The notes: generated by a model not told the origin, from the sequence alone. Positions 8,860-18,440 are shown, counted from the first letter of the stretch. The stretch is DNA of 64,000 bases from Profundibacterium mesophilum KAUST100406-0324 (GCF_009835145.1 NZ_APKE01000011.1:1-64000); one strand, 5' to 3'. Numbers and translations: made by a program.

Positions 8860-9774
8860 TCAGCCTGCCGCCCGCCTTTGCAGCTTCACCGGCTCGCTGC
8901 GCGCAAGGCGCAGCAGATGCGCCATGTAGGGCTGCACCGTCTCCTCGGCCCGCGTCGCGGCATAGAGCCGGCGCGTCAGCCCCTCCGCCGTCACGGGGCG
9001 CACCGCGTAATCGGGATGGGCGTGCAGATCGCGCACCACCCAGTCGGGCAGCACCGCGACCCCCCGCTGCGAGGCCACGAGCAGCAGGATCACCGCCGTC
9101 AGCTCGACCTGCCGGATCCCCGCCGGCTCCACCCGGGCGGGCGTCAGGAGCTGGCTGAAGACGTCGAGTCTGGCCCGCTCGACCGGGTAGGTGATGAGGG
9201 TCTCGCCCCTGAAATCCTCAGCATCGACATGGGGTTTGGCGGCCAGGGGATGGGCGGCGGCGGCGACGAAGACCGGCTCGTAGTCGAAAAGCGGCGTGAA
9301 ATCGATGCCCGGAAGCTCTTCGGGATCGGAGGAGACGACGAGATCGACCTCCTCGCGCTGCAGCGCCGGCAGGGCGCCGAAGGCAAGGCCCGGACGGATA
9401 TCGACATCGACCTCGGGCCAGGCCTGCCTGAACCGCTCGAGCACCGGCAAGAGCCACTCGAAACAGGCATGGCATTCGATCGCGATATGCAGCCGCCCCG
9501 AAGTGCCCGCCTGCAGCCCCGCGAATTCCTGCTCGAGCGCCGCGATTTCGGGCAGGATGCGCTCGGCGGCACGCAGCAGCTTGAGCCCGGCGGCCGAGAG
9601 ACGCAAAGGCTTGGAGCGCCGGGCGAAAAGCTCGACACCGACCTGCGCCTCGAGCCCCTTGACCTGGTGACTGAGCGCGCTTTGGGTGATATGGAGCTGG
9701 TCCGCCGCGCGCGCGAGCCCGCCGGCCTCGTGGATGGCCTTGATCGTCTTGAGATGCCGGAACTCGATATGCAT
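8860..9774 (-). CDS. metR: LysR-family regulator, MetR-like
   Basis: Protein of 304 residues. It has a LysR winged HTH at 1-60 (AADQLHITQSALSHQVKGLE) and a periplasmic-binding-protein-like effector domain at about 90-295. It is divergent from metF with a 96-bp shared promoter region, the classic position for MetR, the homocysteine-responsive activator of methionine genes; the sequence near the start (MHIEFRHLKTIKAI) also looks like MetR. The ATG at 9774 is the natural family start. Two inverted repeats in the intergenic region are candidate binding sites. The MetR assignment rests mainly on context and overall resemblance. Confidence 0.88.
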   Translation of the reverse strand: MHIEFRHLKTIKAIHEAGGLARAADQLHITQSALSHQVKGLEAQVGVELFARRSKPLRLSAAGLKLLRAAERILPEIAALEQEFAGLQAGTSGRLHIAIECHACFEWLLPVLERFRQAWPEVDVDIRPGLAFGALPALQREEVDLVVSSDPEELPGIDFTPLFDYEPVFVAAAAHPLAAKPHVDAEDFRGETLITYPVERARLDVFSQLLTPARVEPAGIRQVELTAVILLLVASQRGVAVLPDWVVRDLHAHPDYAVRPVTAEGLTRRLYAATRAEETVQPYMAHLLRLARSEPVKLQRRAAG

Positions 9775-9783
9775 TAGGCGGAA

Positions 9784-9838
9784 CTCATGATCTTGTTGAG
9801 GATTATGAGTTTGTCTCACATCTGCCGATATGGGACAA
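9784..9838. promoter_or_regulatory. candidate MetR operators between metR and metF
   Basis: CTCAT at 9784-9788 faces ATGAG at 9805-9809. TTGTCTCA at 9811-9818 faces TGGGACAA at 9831-9838 with one mismatch and a 12-bp centre. LysR regulators bind such interrupted dyads in divergent promoter regions. This is seen directly as repeats; the regulator assignment is inference. Confidence 0.4.
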
Positions 9839-9870
9839 GATCGACGAACCCCAACCCGGAAAGTCAGACC

Positions 9871-10740
9871 ATGCCGCGCACGCCAGCCATCTCGTTCGAA
9901 TTCTTCCCGCCCAAATCGCTGGAAGCCTCGTTCCGGCTGTGGGACACGGTGCAGACCCTTGCCCCGCTCGATCCCGGTTTCGTCTCCGTGACCTACGGCG
10001 CGGGCGGCACCACGCGCGGGCTCACCCACGAGGCGGTGACCACGATCGGCAAGACGACCGGGCTCAATGTCGCGGCGCATCTGACCTGCGTGGAGGCCAG
10101 CGCTGAGGAAACGCTCGAGATCGCGCGCTCCTATGCCAAGGCGGGCGTGCGCGAGATCGTGGCCCTGCGCGGCGATCCCCCCAAGGGTCATGGCAGCTTC
10201 ACCCCGCAGCCCGGCGGCTTCGCCGATAGCTGCGAGCTGGTTTCGGCCCTCGCGCAGACGGGTGATTTCAAGATCAGGGTCGGTGCCTATCCCGATCCGC
10301 ATCCCGAGGCGCGCGGTCCGGGCTCCGATGTCGACTGGCTCAAGCGCAAGATCGATGCCGGCGCGCATAGCGCGATCACCCAGTTCTTCTTCGAGGCCGA
10401 CACCTTCTTCCGTTTCCGCGATGCCTGCGCGCGTGCCGGGATCGACGCGCCGATCATTCCCGGTGTCCTGCCGATCGAGAACTGGAAGGGCGTGCGCAAG
10501 TTCGCCGCCTCCTGCGGCGCGCGCATCCCGCTCTGGCTCGACGAGGCGTTCGATGCGGCGCGGCGCGACGGGCGCGAGGACCTGCTGGCCACGGCCCTCG
10601 CCACGGAGATGTGCTCGGAGCTGGTCGAGGGCGGGGTCGAGGATCTGCATTTCTACACGCTCAACAAGCCGCATCTGACGCGCGATGTGTGCCATGCGCT
10701 CGGCATCACCCCGCAGCCCCCCCTTGAAAAGGTGGCCTGA
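9871..10740 (+). CDS. metF: 5,10-methylenetetrahydrofolate reductase MetF
   Basis: Protein of 289 residues, the usual bacterial MetF length. It reduces methylene-THF to methyl-THF with an FAD-dependent TIM barrel, supplying the methyl group for methionine synthesis. Family signatures: N-terminal SFEFFPPKS with the catalytic Glu, VTYGAGG, HLTCV, ALRGDPPKG, and ITQFFFEAD. GGAAAG lies just upstream of the ATG at 9871; upstream in-frame sequence is not conserved-looking. Divergent from the MetR-type regulator, fitting homocysteine-dependent control. Confidence 0.96.
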   Translation: MPRTPAISFEFFPPKSLEASFRLWDTVQTLAPLDPGFVSVTYGAGGTTRGLTHEAVTTIGKTTGLNVAAHLTCVEASAEETLEIARSYAKAGVREIVALRGDPPKGHGSFTPQPGGFADSCELVSALAQTGDFKIRVGAYPDPHPEARGPGSDVDWLKRKIDAGAHSAITQFFFEADTFFRFRDACARAGIDAPIIPGVLPIENWKGVRKFAASCGARIPLWLDEAFDAARRDGREDLLATALATEMCSELVEGGVEDLHFYTLNKPHLTRDVCHALGITPQPPLEKVA

Positions 10741-10978
10741 GACTCGCGCCGCGCCGGGCGAGCCGCCGGGCCGGTGCCCATGCTCGGGCGTGCCCCGCCC
10801 TTCCCGGCTAGATATCCAGCGGAAAAGCCCCGAGCCCGAGCCTGCGGTGGTAGCCTATGTGCCGCACGGGCATCATGCCGAGGCACCGTGAAGCCAAAGC
10901 GCTTAACAATGGCGCGGAAACCTGACAAACACCTTTAGGCGGGGCATAGTTATTAAAAATTGTCAGGAGTAGACGGCC

Positions 10979-12994
10979 ATGCTGTTCGAAGCGCGTGGCG
11001 GCCCTGCGCGGCCCGGGAAAACGGTGCCGACCTGCGATCTGCGCGACAGGCTCGAGCGCGACGGTGATGCCGGGTTCCCCAGCGGATGGCCCCCACGACT
11101 GTCGGCGGCCCTCGACATCGCGCTCGCGTCACCGCACCCCGTCTGGATCTGCTGGGGAGAGGATCGGCGCCTTTTCTACAACGACGCCTGCAGCGTCATT
11201 CTCGGCCCGCGCCATCCGCAGGCGTTCGGGGCTCCGGGCGCCGAAGGTTTCGGGCCGCTCTGGAGCCGCATCGCCGGGCAGATCGCCGGCATTCTCGAAG
11301 CGCAGGTCCCCCCGTGCGCAGAGGCGGATCATATCTCCCTGGCCGAGACGGGCGCGGGCGAAGGTCACGGTGCGCAGCCGGAGTGCCACTACGCGCTGTC
11401 CTTCACGCCGATCGGTGCCTTGGACAGCCCTCCCGAGGGTGTTCTGTGCATGATGAGCGATGTCACGCAGCTGCGCAGCGATGCGCAGCGCGCGGCGCTC
11501 GATGCCAAGCACCCGCGTTCCGCCCCCGATGCCGCCCCCGATGCCGATGAGGATGCCGGCCCGCGGGGCGAGGCCGATCTGGAGGAAACCGGGCGCGCGC
11601 TCGAGATCGCGCAGGAACGCATCGAGTTGGAGCTTTCGGCGGGCACCGTCATCGGCACATGGGTCTGGAACCTGCAGGATGGCACGTTCACTGCGGATGA
11701 GCGCTTCGCGCGCACCTTCGGGCTCGACCCGGCCGCGGCGCGGACCGGACTGCCCCTCGCGCAAGCCGTACGCATCATCCATCCCGAGGACCGCGATCAA
11801 GTCGACCGGCTGATCGAGCGGGCGATGCGCGAGGGGGGCGATTACCGCGCGCGCTACCGGACCCGTCATGCCGATGGGCAATACCGCTGGGTCGAGGCCT
11901 GCGGTCATTGCGAGCAAGACGCGGCGGGCCAGCCCATCCGTTTTCCCAGAGTGCTCATCGACATCGAGAAGCACCTGCGGGTCGAGACGGCCCTGCGCCG
12001 GCGCGAGGCGGACCTGGCGCTCCTGCTGGACGCGACGGCGGACGCCTTCTACGCCGTCGATACCGAAGGCCGGACGACGCGCTGCAACGCGGCCTTCCTG
12101 CGGATGCTCGGCTTCAATGGCCCCGAGGAGGTCGTGGGCCGCAAGCTGCATGACGTCATTCACCATTCCCATCCCGATGGCAGCCATTACGCGCATGAGG
12201 ACTGCCCCATCTACCGCGTGGCGGGCACCGGCGAGGTCGCCCATGTCGATCACGAGCTGTTCTTCCGCACCGACGGGACGTCCTTCCCGGTGGAATACTG
12301 GGTGCAGCCGGTGTTCTGGGAGGGCGCGCTGCAGGGAGCCGTCTGCACCATCCTCGATATCAGCGAGCGCAGGCAGGCCGAGGATTCGCGGCAGCTCTTG
12401 CTGCGCGAGCTCAATCACCGCATCAAGAACCTCTTCTCGATCACGGCGAGCATGATCCAGATGACGGCCCGCAGCGCGAGCAGCGTCGACGAGATGGCGC
12501 AGGCCCTGCGCGGCAGGGTGCTTTCCCTGTCGCGGGCGCATGATCTGATCACCACCGCGATCAGCCGCACGGACGATCCCGATGCGCCCTCGGACCTGGC
12601 GCAGCTCATCGAGACGGTCATGGCGCCGCATATCGGCACGCGGCCCGGCGCCCTGAGCGCCGCCGGCCCGGCCCTTCCGATCGGCCCCAGCGCCACCACC
12701 AGCCTCGCGCTGATCCTGCATGAGCTGGCGACGAACGCGGTGAAATACGGCGCGCTCAGCGAGCCGCGTGGAACCGTTTCCATCACCTGGACGAGGAACG
12801 ATGCCGGCCTGACGCTCGAATGGCGCGAGAGCGGCGGTCCCGGCCTCGAGGGCGCGCCCACCCGCCGCGGGTTCGGAAGCCGGCTCGCCCGGCTCAGCGC
12901 CACCGGCCAGCTCGGCGGGGATATCCGCTATGACTGGGCGCCCGATGGCGTGCGGATCGAGCTGACCGTCGCCGCCACGTCGCTCGTGCTGTGA
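10979..12994 (+). CDS. multi-PAS HWE-family sensor histidine kinase
   Basis: Soluble protein of 671 residues. Three PAS-like regions precede the kinase: an N-terminal one (about 30-160), a PAS/PAC with a FGLDPA-type core (about 215-330), and a third (about 340-455). The phosphoacceptor His480 sits in LNHRIKNLF, and the C-terminal ATPase contains the NELATNAVKYGA-like N-box and LEWRESGGP, the Trp-x-Glu signature of HWE kinases. GGAG precedes the ATG. There are no membrane segments, so it senses a cytoplasmic cue, perhaps light or redox through PAS. No cognate regulator is adjacent. In alphaproteobacteria this family commonly feeds the PhyR-EcfG stress pathway; that link is inference. Confidence 0.9.
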   Translation: MLFEARGGPARPGKTVPTCDLRDRLERDGDAGFPSGWPPRLSAALDIALASPHPVWICWGEDRRLFYNDACSVILGPRHPQAFGAPGAEGFGPLWSRIAGQIAGILEAQVPPCAEADHISLAETGAGEGHGAQPECHYALSFTPIGALDSPPEGVLCMMSDVTQLRSDAQRAALDAKHPRSAPDAAPDADEDAGPRGEADLEETGRALEIAQERIELELSAGTVIGTWVWNLQDGTFTADERFARTFGLDPAAARTGLPLAQAVRIIHPEDRDQVDRLIERAMREGGDYRARYRTRHADGQYRWVEACGHCEQDAAGQPIRFPRVLIDIEKHLRVETALRRREADLALLLDATADAFYAVDTEGRTTRCNAAFLRMLGFNGPEEVVGRKLHDVIHHSHPDGSHYAHEDCPIYRVAGTGEVAHVDHELFFRTDGTSFPVEYWVQPVFWEGALQGAVCTILDISERRQAEDSRQLLLRELNHRIKNLFSITASMIQMTARSASSVDEMAQALRGRVLSLSRAHDLITTAISRTDDPDAPSDLAQLIETVMAPHIGTRPGALSAAGPALPIGPSATTSLALILHELATNAVKYGALSEPRGTVSITWTRNDAGLTLEWRESGGPGLEGAPTRRGFGSRLARLSATGQLGGDIRYDWAPDGVRIELTVAATSLVL

Positions 12995-13121
12995 TGGTGC
13001 GTCCCTCGCCGCGCGAGCACCGCGCATCCCCCTGCCGCGCCGCCGCCGGCGCGGCCGCCCTTGCGCCCGCCACCGGCGGTTCCTAATCTGACCGCCGATG
13101 GGCCGAGAGGAGAAGACCCGG

Positions 13122-13598
13122 ATGCATGTTGCTAAGACACCCGCGGACCTGCCGGGGCGGGACACGCTCCTTTCGATGACGGGGCTCGAGTTCATGCAGG
13201 GAATGCTGCGCGGCGAGATCACCCAGCCCCCCATCGGACAGCCGATGAATTACGCGCTCGACGCGGTCGAGGAGGGGCGTGTCGTCTTCAGGGGATCGCC
13301 GGAGTTCCGGCATTGCAATCCGATGGGCGGGCTGCACGGCGGCTGGTACGGCACGCTGCTCGACAGCTGCATGGCCTGTGCGGTCATGACCTGCGTGCCG
13401 CGCGGCAGCTTCTACACGACGCTGGAATACAAGATCAACATCACCAGGGCGTTGGCGCCGGGCACCGAAATCCTCGCCATCGGCATTTTGGCGCATGGCG
13501 GGCGTTCGACGGGCGTGGCCAGTGGCGAGATCAGGGGCGCGGATGATGGCCGCCTCTACGCCACGGGATCGACGACCTGCCTGATCATGAAGGGTTGA
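13122..13598 (+). CDS. PaaI-family hotdog thioesterase
   Basis: Protein of 158 residues with the hotdog-fold thioesterase signature: NPMGGLHGGWYGTLLDSCMAC for the central helix and FYTTLEYKINITRAL for the following strand. Members hydrolyse acyl-CoA thioesters, often aromatic or short-chain. ATG at 13122 is preferred because GAGGAG lies about 9 bases upstream; an ATG at 13098 would add eight residues without a ribosome-binding site. Stands alone between a sensor kinase and convergent genes, so the substrate cannot be inferred. Confidence 0.88.
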   Translation: MHVAKTPADLPGRDTLLSMTGLEFMQGMLRGEITQPPIGQPMNYALDAVEEGRVVFRGSPEFRHCNPMGGLHGGWYGTLLDSCMACAVMTCVPRGSFYTTLEYKINITRALAPGTEILAIGILAHGGRSTGVASGEIRGADDGRLYATGSTTCLIMKG

Positions 13599-13649
13599 AG
13601 GTGCCGCCCGCGTCGCGCGTTCGCCCCGCCCTTCCTGATCGCCCCCCCT

Positions 13650-14693
13650 TCACGGAAGGCTGCTGACGGGCGCCGCAGGGGCGGCGGTGGGATGGATCGA
13701 TTCGCTGGGATCGGCACCCACCATGCGCCGGCGGCGCGCCACGAAAAGCTTGCCATAGCCCCGCACCTTGCCGATCGATGGCGCATGGGGGTCTTGCGCG
13801 AACCGTGCCTGCCAACCCTCGGGCAATCGCAGGCCAAGCGCATCCGCCCGCTCGAGCATCCAGACAAGCGGAATGTTGGCCAGGGGGCGTGCCTCGGTCA
13901 TGCCGTCGAGCTGGCCGCCGACATCGCCATGCATGCCCCTGAACCAGACCTGCTCGCAGCGCCCGTCGAAGCCATGATCGGTGGTCCACAATACCGGGCT
14001 GTAGGCGATGCGGGTCTCGTCGAGGGCAAGCGCGTGATAGCCGTGGCGCACCCGCCGGCCGAGATCGTGGTTGTGGAAGGCATGCTGGGCCTGCGACCAT
14101 TGCCAAACGAAAGGCAGGCGCAGCCCGAGCGCCTTGACCGTGTCCCAGACGCCGATCATCTCGATCTCGACCTCCGGCACGCAGAAATTGCGCGAGAACG
14201 CGGCCGCCGCCCGGCTGCCATTCGCAGCGCGGTAATGGCGGTAGGCCGTCTGGATGTTGCGCTCGGTCGCAAGGTCATGGCGCACCAGGCCGACCCGGTC
14301 GATGATCCCCGCCAGGGAGCGCACCGCGTAGGCTCCGCGCGAATAGCCAAAGAGGAAGATCCGGTCCCCCGGCCGGTAGCGCGAGGCCAGCGCGCCATAA
14401 GCGCGCCTAATCTGCCGGTTGATGCCGCGCCCCTCGATCACCGCGCGCATGTCGCCCCAGCGGTCGAACTGGATGCCCGCCTCGTAGCGCAGCGACAGAT
14501 CGGCGCGCGGCAGGGTCTCGGCCAGCAGCTTCCAGGTCAGGCCGGCATTGGTCTCGCGCCCCGCCGCGAGGGAGGACATGGTCCCGTCGAGGATGACCAC
14601 GTGATCGACCGGCCCGCGGCGCGGTTTTTGCGGCGTCTGCTCGACACGGCGGAACCGGTCGAGGAAATCCCAGAGCCGCGTCCCGAAGCTCAT
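13650..14693 (-). CDS. DUF2235 alpha/beta-hydrolase-like protein
   Basis: Protein of 347 residues in the DUF2235 family (T6SS Tle1-like lipase fold). The nucleophile elbow GYSRGAY contains Ser118; an N-terminal VVILDGT motif and the C-terminal DHGFDGRCEQVWFRGMHGDVGG, with Asp/His residues typical of the family, are also visible. No signal peptide, VgrG, PAAR or immunity gene is nearby, so a housekeeping esterase/phospholipase is as likely as an effector. It follows the orphan CoxL-like gene by 29 bp on the same strand. ATG at 14693 gives a family-like N-terminus. Confidence 0.8.
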   Translation of the reverse strand: MSFGTRLWDFLDRFRRVEQTPQKPRRGPVDHVVILDGTMSSLAAGRETNAGLTWKLLAETLPRADLSLRYEAGIQFDRWGDMRAVIEGRGINRQIRRAYGALASRYRPGDRIFLFGYSRGAYAVRSLAGIIDRVGLVRHDLATERNIQTAYRHYRAANGSRAAAAFSRNFCVPEVEIEMIGVWDTVKALGLRLPFVWQWSQAQHAFHNHDLGRRVRHGYHALALDETRIAYSPVLWTTDHGFDGRCEQVWFRGMHGDVGGQLDGMTEARPLANIPLVWMLERADALGLRLPEGWQARFAQDPHAPSIGKVRGYGKLFVARRRRMVGADPSESIHPTAAPAAPVSSLP

Positions 14694-14722
14694 GCTCCGC
14701 ACCGTGCCGCGCCGCCGGCCAC

Positions 14723-17008
14723 CTAGCGCGCCGCCTCGAGCATCGCCCAGACGCGCGCGGGGGTGTAGGGCATGTCGGCGCGCCGCACCCCGCGCTCCCA
14801 CAGGGCGTCGAGCACCGCGTTGCCGATGGCGCCCAGCGCGCCCACCGTCCCCGCCTCGCCGCAGCCCTTCATGCCCATCGGGTTGGCGGTCGAGGGCACG
14901 GGCGCGGTGCTGAAGCCGATCATCGGGACCATGTCGGCGCGCGGCATCGCGTAATCCATGAAGGTCGCGGTCAGAAGCTGGCCGTCCTCGTCATGCACCA
15001 CCCGCTCGCACAGCGCCTGGCCGAGGCCCTGCGCCACGCCGCCATGCACCTGCCCCTCCGCGAGCATCGGGTTGATGAGATTGCCGAAATCATCGACCAC
15101 CGTGTAGCGCACGATCCGCGTCTGGCCGGTCTCGGGGTCGATCTCGACCTCGGCGACATGCGCGCCGTTCGGATAGGAGCGCCCAGGAAGCGTCTCGCGC
15201 CCCTCGAAGCGCAGGAGATCCGCGCGCCCCGCCGCCCGCGCGCGCGCCGCCAGCTCGAGCATGCCGGGCGACTCGTTGCTGCCCGCGACGCGGAACCGCT
15301 CGTCGTCGAAACTGACGGCGCCCCGCTCGATGCCGAGCTCATCGGCGAGGAACTGCGCGAAGCGTTCGATCATCGTCTTGGCGGTGGCGAGGGTGGCGTT
15401 ACTTTGCACCGTCACCGAACGCGAGCCCCCGGTGCCGCCGCCCTGCGCGATCAGGTCCGAATCTCCCTGCACGACGGTGATGCGCTCCGCGGGGATGCCG
15501 GTCTGGTCGCTGAGGAACTGGGCGAAGACGGTCTCGTGCCCCTGCCCGTTCGATTGCGTGCCGACATGGATCGAGGCGCTGCCATCCTCGTGGAAGATCA
15601 CCGCGACGCCCTCGTCGGGCGCGCCGAGGATGGATTCGATGTAATAGCCGAGGCCGATGCCGCGCAGCTTGCCCGCCGCCGCGCTCGCCGCCTTGCGCGC
15701 GGCGAAGCCGGCCCGGTCGGCGCGGATCTCGGCCTTGTCCAGCAGCCCCGCGAAATCGCCGCTGTCATAGGTCTCGCCCGTCGCGCTGAGATAGGGAAAG
15801 GCGCCGGCATCGATGAAGTTGCGCCGGCGCAGCTCCCACGGATCGACGCGCAGCTCGCGTGCCGCCTGGTCCATCACCCGCTCGAGAGCGAAGATCGCCT
15901 CCGGGCGCCCGGCCCCGCGATAGGCGTCGACCTGCGCCGTGTTGGTATAGATGCCGCGCGTGCGCAGCCAGGTCGTCTGGATATCATAGGGGCCGGTGAG
16001 CACGCGGCTGAAAAGCTCCGACTGGATCAGCTGGCCGAAATTGGAATTGTAGGCCCCCAAGTTGCAGATGTTCTCGATCCGGTAGGCGGTGACGCGACAG
16101 TCATCGTCGAAGGCGAGGGCGGCGGTGCTGACGAGGTCGCGCCCGGCATTGTCGGTGAGCATCCCCTCGCCGCGCTCGGACATCCAGCGCACGGAGCGCT
16201 CCAGCATCATCGCGGCGGCGGCGATGGCGAAATATTCGGGGTAATTCATTCCCTTCATCCCGAACCCGCCGCCGACATCGGGATTGCTCACCCTGACGCG
16301 CTCCGCATCGAGGCCGAAAAGCGTGCAAAGCTCTCTCTTGAGCCCCCAGACACCCTGACCGCCGAAACAGACATGCAGCCGGTCGCCGTCATACTCGGCA
16401 TAGGCGCCGCGCGGCTCCATCGGGTTGCAGATGATCCTGTTATCCTCGATCTCGAGGCTGACGACATGGGCGGCCCGCGCGAAGGCGGCCTCCGTGGCCG
16501 CCGCGTCGCCCTTGGCGAAATCGAAGGCAAGGTTCTCCGGCGCCTCGGGATGCAGCGCCGTCCCGCCCGGCGCGAGATCGACATGGACCGCTCGCTCGGC
16601 ATAGTCGAGCTCCACCAGCTCGGCCGCGTCGCGTGCCTGCGCAAGCGTCTCGGCCACGCAGATCGCGACCGGCTCGCCCACGAAACGCATCACCCCGCGC
16701 GCAAGGAAGGGGCGCTCGGGCGCCGCGCCCGGGCTGCCGTCTTGGTTCTTGACGGTGGAAAAGCCCATGCCCAGCGACAGGCCCATCGCCTCGATGTCCG
16801 GCGCGGCGAGCACGGCATGCACCCCCGGCGCCGCGCGCGCCTGCGACAGGTCGAGCCCGGTGATCTCGGCATGGGCGACGGGCGAGCGGACCATCACCGC
16901 GTGGAGCGCGCCCTCGGGGGCGATATCGTCGACGTAACGCCCGGCGCCGGTCAGGAACCTGACATCCTCGACCCGTTTCACCGGTTGCGCCTTGCCGAAA
17001 CTCTCCAT
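14723..17008 (-). CDS. CoxL/xanthine dehydrogenase-type molybdopterin-binding large subunit (orphan)
   Basis: Protein of 761 residues homologous to the large, molybdenum-cofactor subunit of CO dehydrogenase/xanthine oxidase enzymes. It begins with the family VEDVRFLTGAGRYVDD stretch and carries AYRGAGR at 362-368, the form II motif rather than AYxCSFR of true (form I) CO dehydrogenase, and GCGEAGTVGALGAIGNAV with the catalytic-base Glu near the C-terminus. The small FeS and medium FAD subunits are not adjacent, so it must borrow partners or be encoded apart. Substrate unknown. ATG at 17008 follows a GAG-rich stretch; an upstream in-frame start at 17041 is less likely. Confidence 0.88.
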   Translation of the reverse strand: MESFGKAQPVKRVEDVRFLTGAGRYVDDIAPEGALHAVMVRSPVAHAEITGLDLSQARAAPGVHAVLAAPDIEAMGLSLGMGFSTVKNQDGSPGAAPERPFLARGVMRFVGEPVAICVAETLAQARDAAELVELDYAERAVHVDLAPGGTALHPEAPENLAFDFAKGDAAATEAAFARAAHVVSLEIEDNRIICNPMEPRGAYAEYDGDRLHVCFGGQGVWGLKRELCTLFGLDAERVRVSNPDVGGGFGMKGMNYPEYFAIAAAAMMLERSVRWMSERGEGMLTDNAGRDLVSTAALAFDDDCRVTAYRIENICNLGAYNSNFGQLIQSELFSRVLTGPYDIQTTWLRTRGIYTNTAQVDAYRGAGRPEAIFALERVMDQAARELRVDPWELRRRNFIDAGAFPYLSATGETYDSGDFAGLLDKAEIRADRAGFAARKAASAAAGKLRGIGLGYYIESILGAPDEGVAVIFHEDGSASIHVGTQSNGQGHETVFAQFLSDQTGIPAERITVVQGDSDLIAQGGGTGGSRSVTVQSNATLATAKTMIERFAQFLADELGIERGAVSFDDERFRVAGSNESPGMLELAARARAAGRADLLRFEGRETLPGRSYPNGAHVAEVEIDPETGQTRIVRYTVVDDFGNLINPMLAEGQVHGGVAQGLGQALCERVVHDEDGQLLTATFMDYAMPRADMVPMIGFSTAPVPSTANPMGMKGCGEAGTVGALGAIGNAVLDALWERGVRRADMPYTPARVWAMLEAAR

Positions 17009-17131
17009 GGGGTTCTCCGTCCTGATAGGGCCCGCCCCCACGGCGGGGAGATGGTCAGAACCCTATCGAGGCCGGCAAGGGTGTCCAGCCCGGAAGCGCG
17101 GTCAAGCGCCCGCCGGGCCGGGAGCGCAGCG

Positions 17132-18271
17132 TCAGTGCAGCGCCATCACCGTGGCGATATCGATCGCGCCGAAGCCGTTGAAGGCGGTGACGGTCGCCGT
17201 CGAATAGGCGCCCATTCCGTGGAAGAGGACGTAATCGCCCTCCTCGATATCGGCAGGCAGCGCCAGCTCGCCCGGCAGGCGGTCGACGCTGTCGCAGGTC
17301 GGCCCGAAGACGATCCGCGGCAGGGCCGCCCCGCCGCGCGGCGCGCCCTCGCCGGTGCGCACCTCGGTGCGGTCGATGATGCCGACGAGCGCCAGTTCCG
17401 CCAGCGCGCCGTAGATGCCGTCATTGAGAAAGACATGCGCATCGTCGCGCACGGCACGCACCTGTGTCGCGAGCGAGAAGCTCTCGGCCACGAGGCCGCG
17501 GCCCGGCTCGCAGACGAGGGCGGGACGTGCCTCACCGAAAGCTTCGTCGGTGACTCGGTCGATCAGCGCGAAGATCGCCTCGAGCTCGGGCGTCACGTCG
17601 CTCAGACGGTGCGCGGGGAAGCCGCCGCCGACATTGAGACGGGCGAGCCGCACGCCGGCATCGGTGGCAATCTGCGCCGCGGTGCGGATATAGGCGTCCC
17701 ATGCCGCGGGATCGGTGCATTGCGTGCCGGGATGGAAGGTGAGCGAGGTGGTGAAGCCCATCTCGCCGGCCTCGGCCAGCAGCGCGGTGGCCTTCTCGAC
17801 CGTGGCGCCGAACTTGGCGCCGAAGTCATAGGCCGCGCCCGAGACCGGCAGCTTGAAGCGCACCGAGATCTCGGCACTGGCCGGGACCAGCGCCTTCAGC
17901 TTGGCCAGTTCCGAATGGCTGTCGACGGAGAAGGAGCGCACGCCCAGCTCGACGGCGCGGGCGATCTCGCCGCGCGAGCGGACGGGGTTGTTGTAATGCA
18001 TCGCGGCGCCGGGCGCCATGCGGGTGATCAGTTCGATCTCGGGGATCGAGGCCACGTCATAGCCGTTGATACCGGCGGCGAAGAGGTTCTGGATCACCGC
18101 CTCGCCGGGATTGGATTTCACCGCGTAGGTGACGAGGCCGGGAAAGCCGTCGATGAACCGGGTTGCGGTCTGCTGCAGGATCGCGGGCGAGAAGAACAGC
18201 ACGGGCCGCTCGGGCGCGTGGCTGTAGAGGTATTCCGCGGGAGTTGCGGACATGATGTTCGACAGACCCAT
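17132..18271 (-). CDS. odc: ornithine decarboxylase (alanine-racemase-fold, eukaryotic type)
   Basis: PLP enzyme of 379 residues that decarboxylates ornithine (or a related diamine precursor) to putrescine. Signatures: PLP-lysine Lys52 in TYAVKSNPG, HPGTQC, the Gly-rich VGGGFPA phosphate loop, EPGRG, and FGPTCDSVDRL near the C-terminus with the catalytic-site Cys. The length fits bacterial group IV ODCs. The ATG at 18271 is chosen because GAAGGA lies 9-10 bases upstream; an internal ATG at 18253 is possible. Divergent from an Lrp-type regulator. In alphaproteobacteria such genes often have a structured leader (the speF motif), which I cannot confirm here. Confidence 0.93.
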   Translation of the reverse strand: MGLSNIMSATPAEYLYSHAPERPVLFFSPAILQQTATRFIDGFPGLVTYAVKSNPGEAVIQNLFAAGINGYDVASIPEIELITRMAPGAAMHYNNPVRSRGEIARAVELGVRSFSVDSHSELAKLKALVPASAEISVRFKLPVSGAAYDFGAKFGATVEKATALLAEAGEMGFTTSLTFHPGTQCTDPAAWDAYIRTAAQIATDAGVRLARLNVGGGFPAHRLSDVTPELEAIFALIDRVTDEAFGEARPALVCEPGRGLVAESFSLATQVRAVRDDAHVFLNDGIYGALAELALVGIIDRTEVRTGEGAPRGGAALPRIVFGPTCDSVDRLPGELALPADIEEGDYVLFHGMGAYSTATVTAFNGFGAIDIATVMALH

Positions 18272-18440
18272 GGGCCCAATCCTTCGCCTAGATAGGCGCT
18301 GCTTGCTCTTGCCCGGAGGACCGGTTGGGAGGACGGCATGCGCGGTCCATTCCGCCCCGGCGCGGGACATCCTGTCCGAAGCACGCCTGCGGTTCATGGC
18401 CTGCATATGAGGCGTTATTTCACCGATGCAAAGGGGCATT

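Noticed and set aside
9784-9870. SAM riboswitch upstream of metF
   Set aside because: The gap is too short and filled by regulator-type inverted repeats; no SAM-II-like structure evident by eye.
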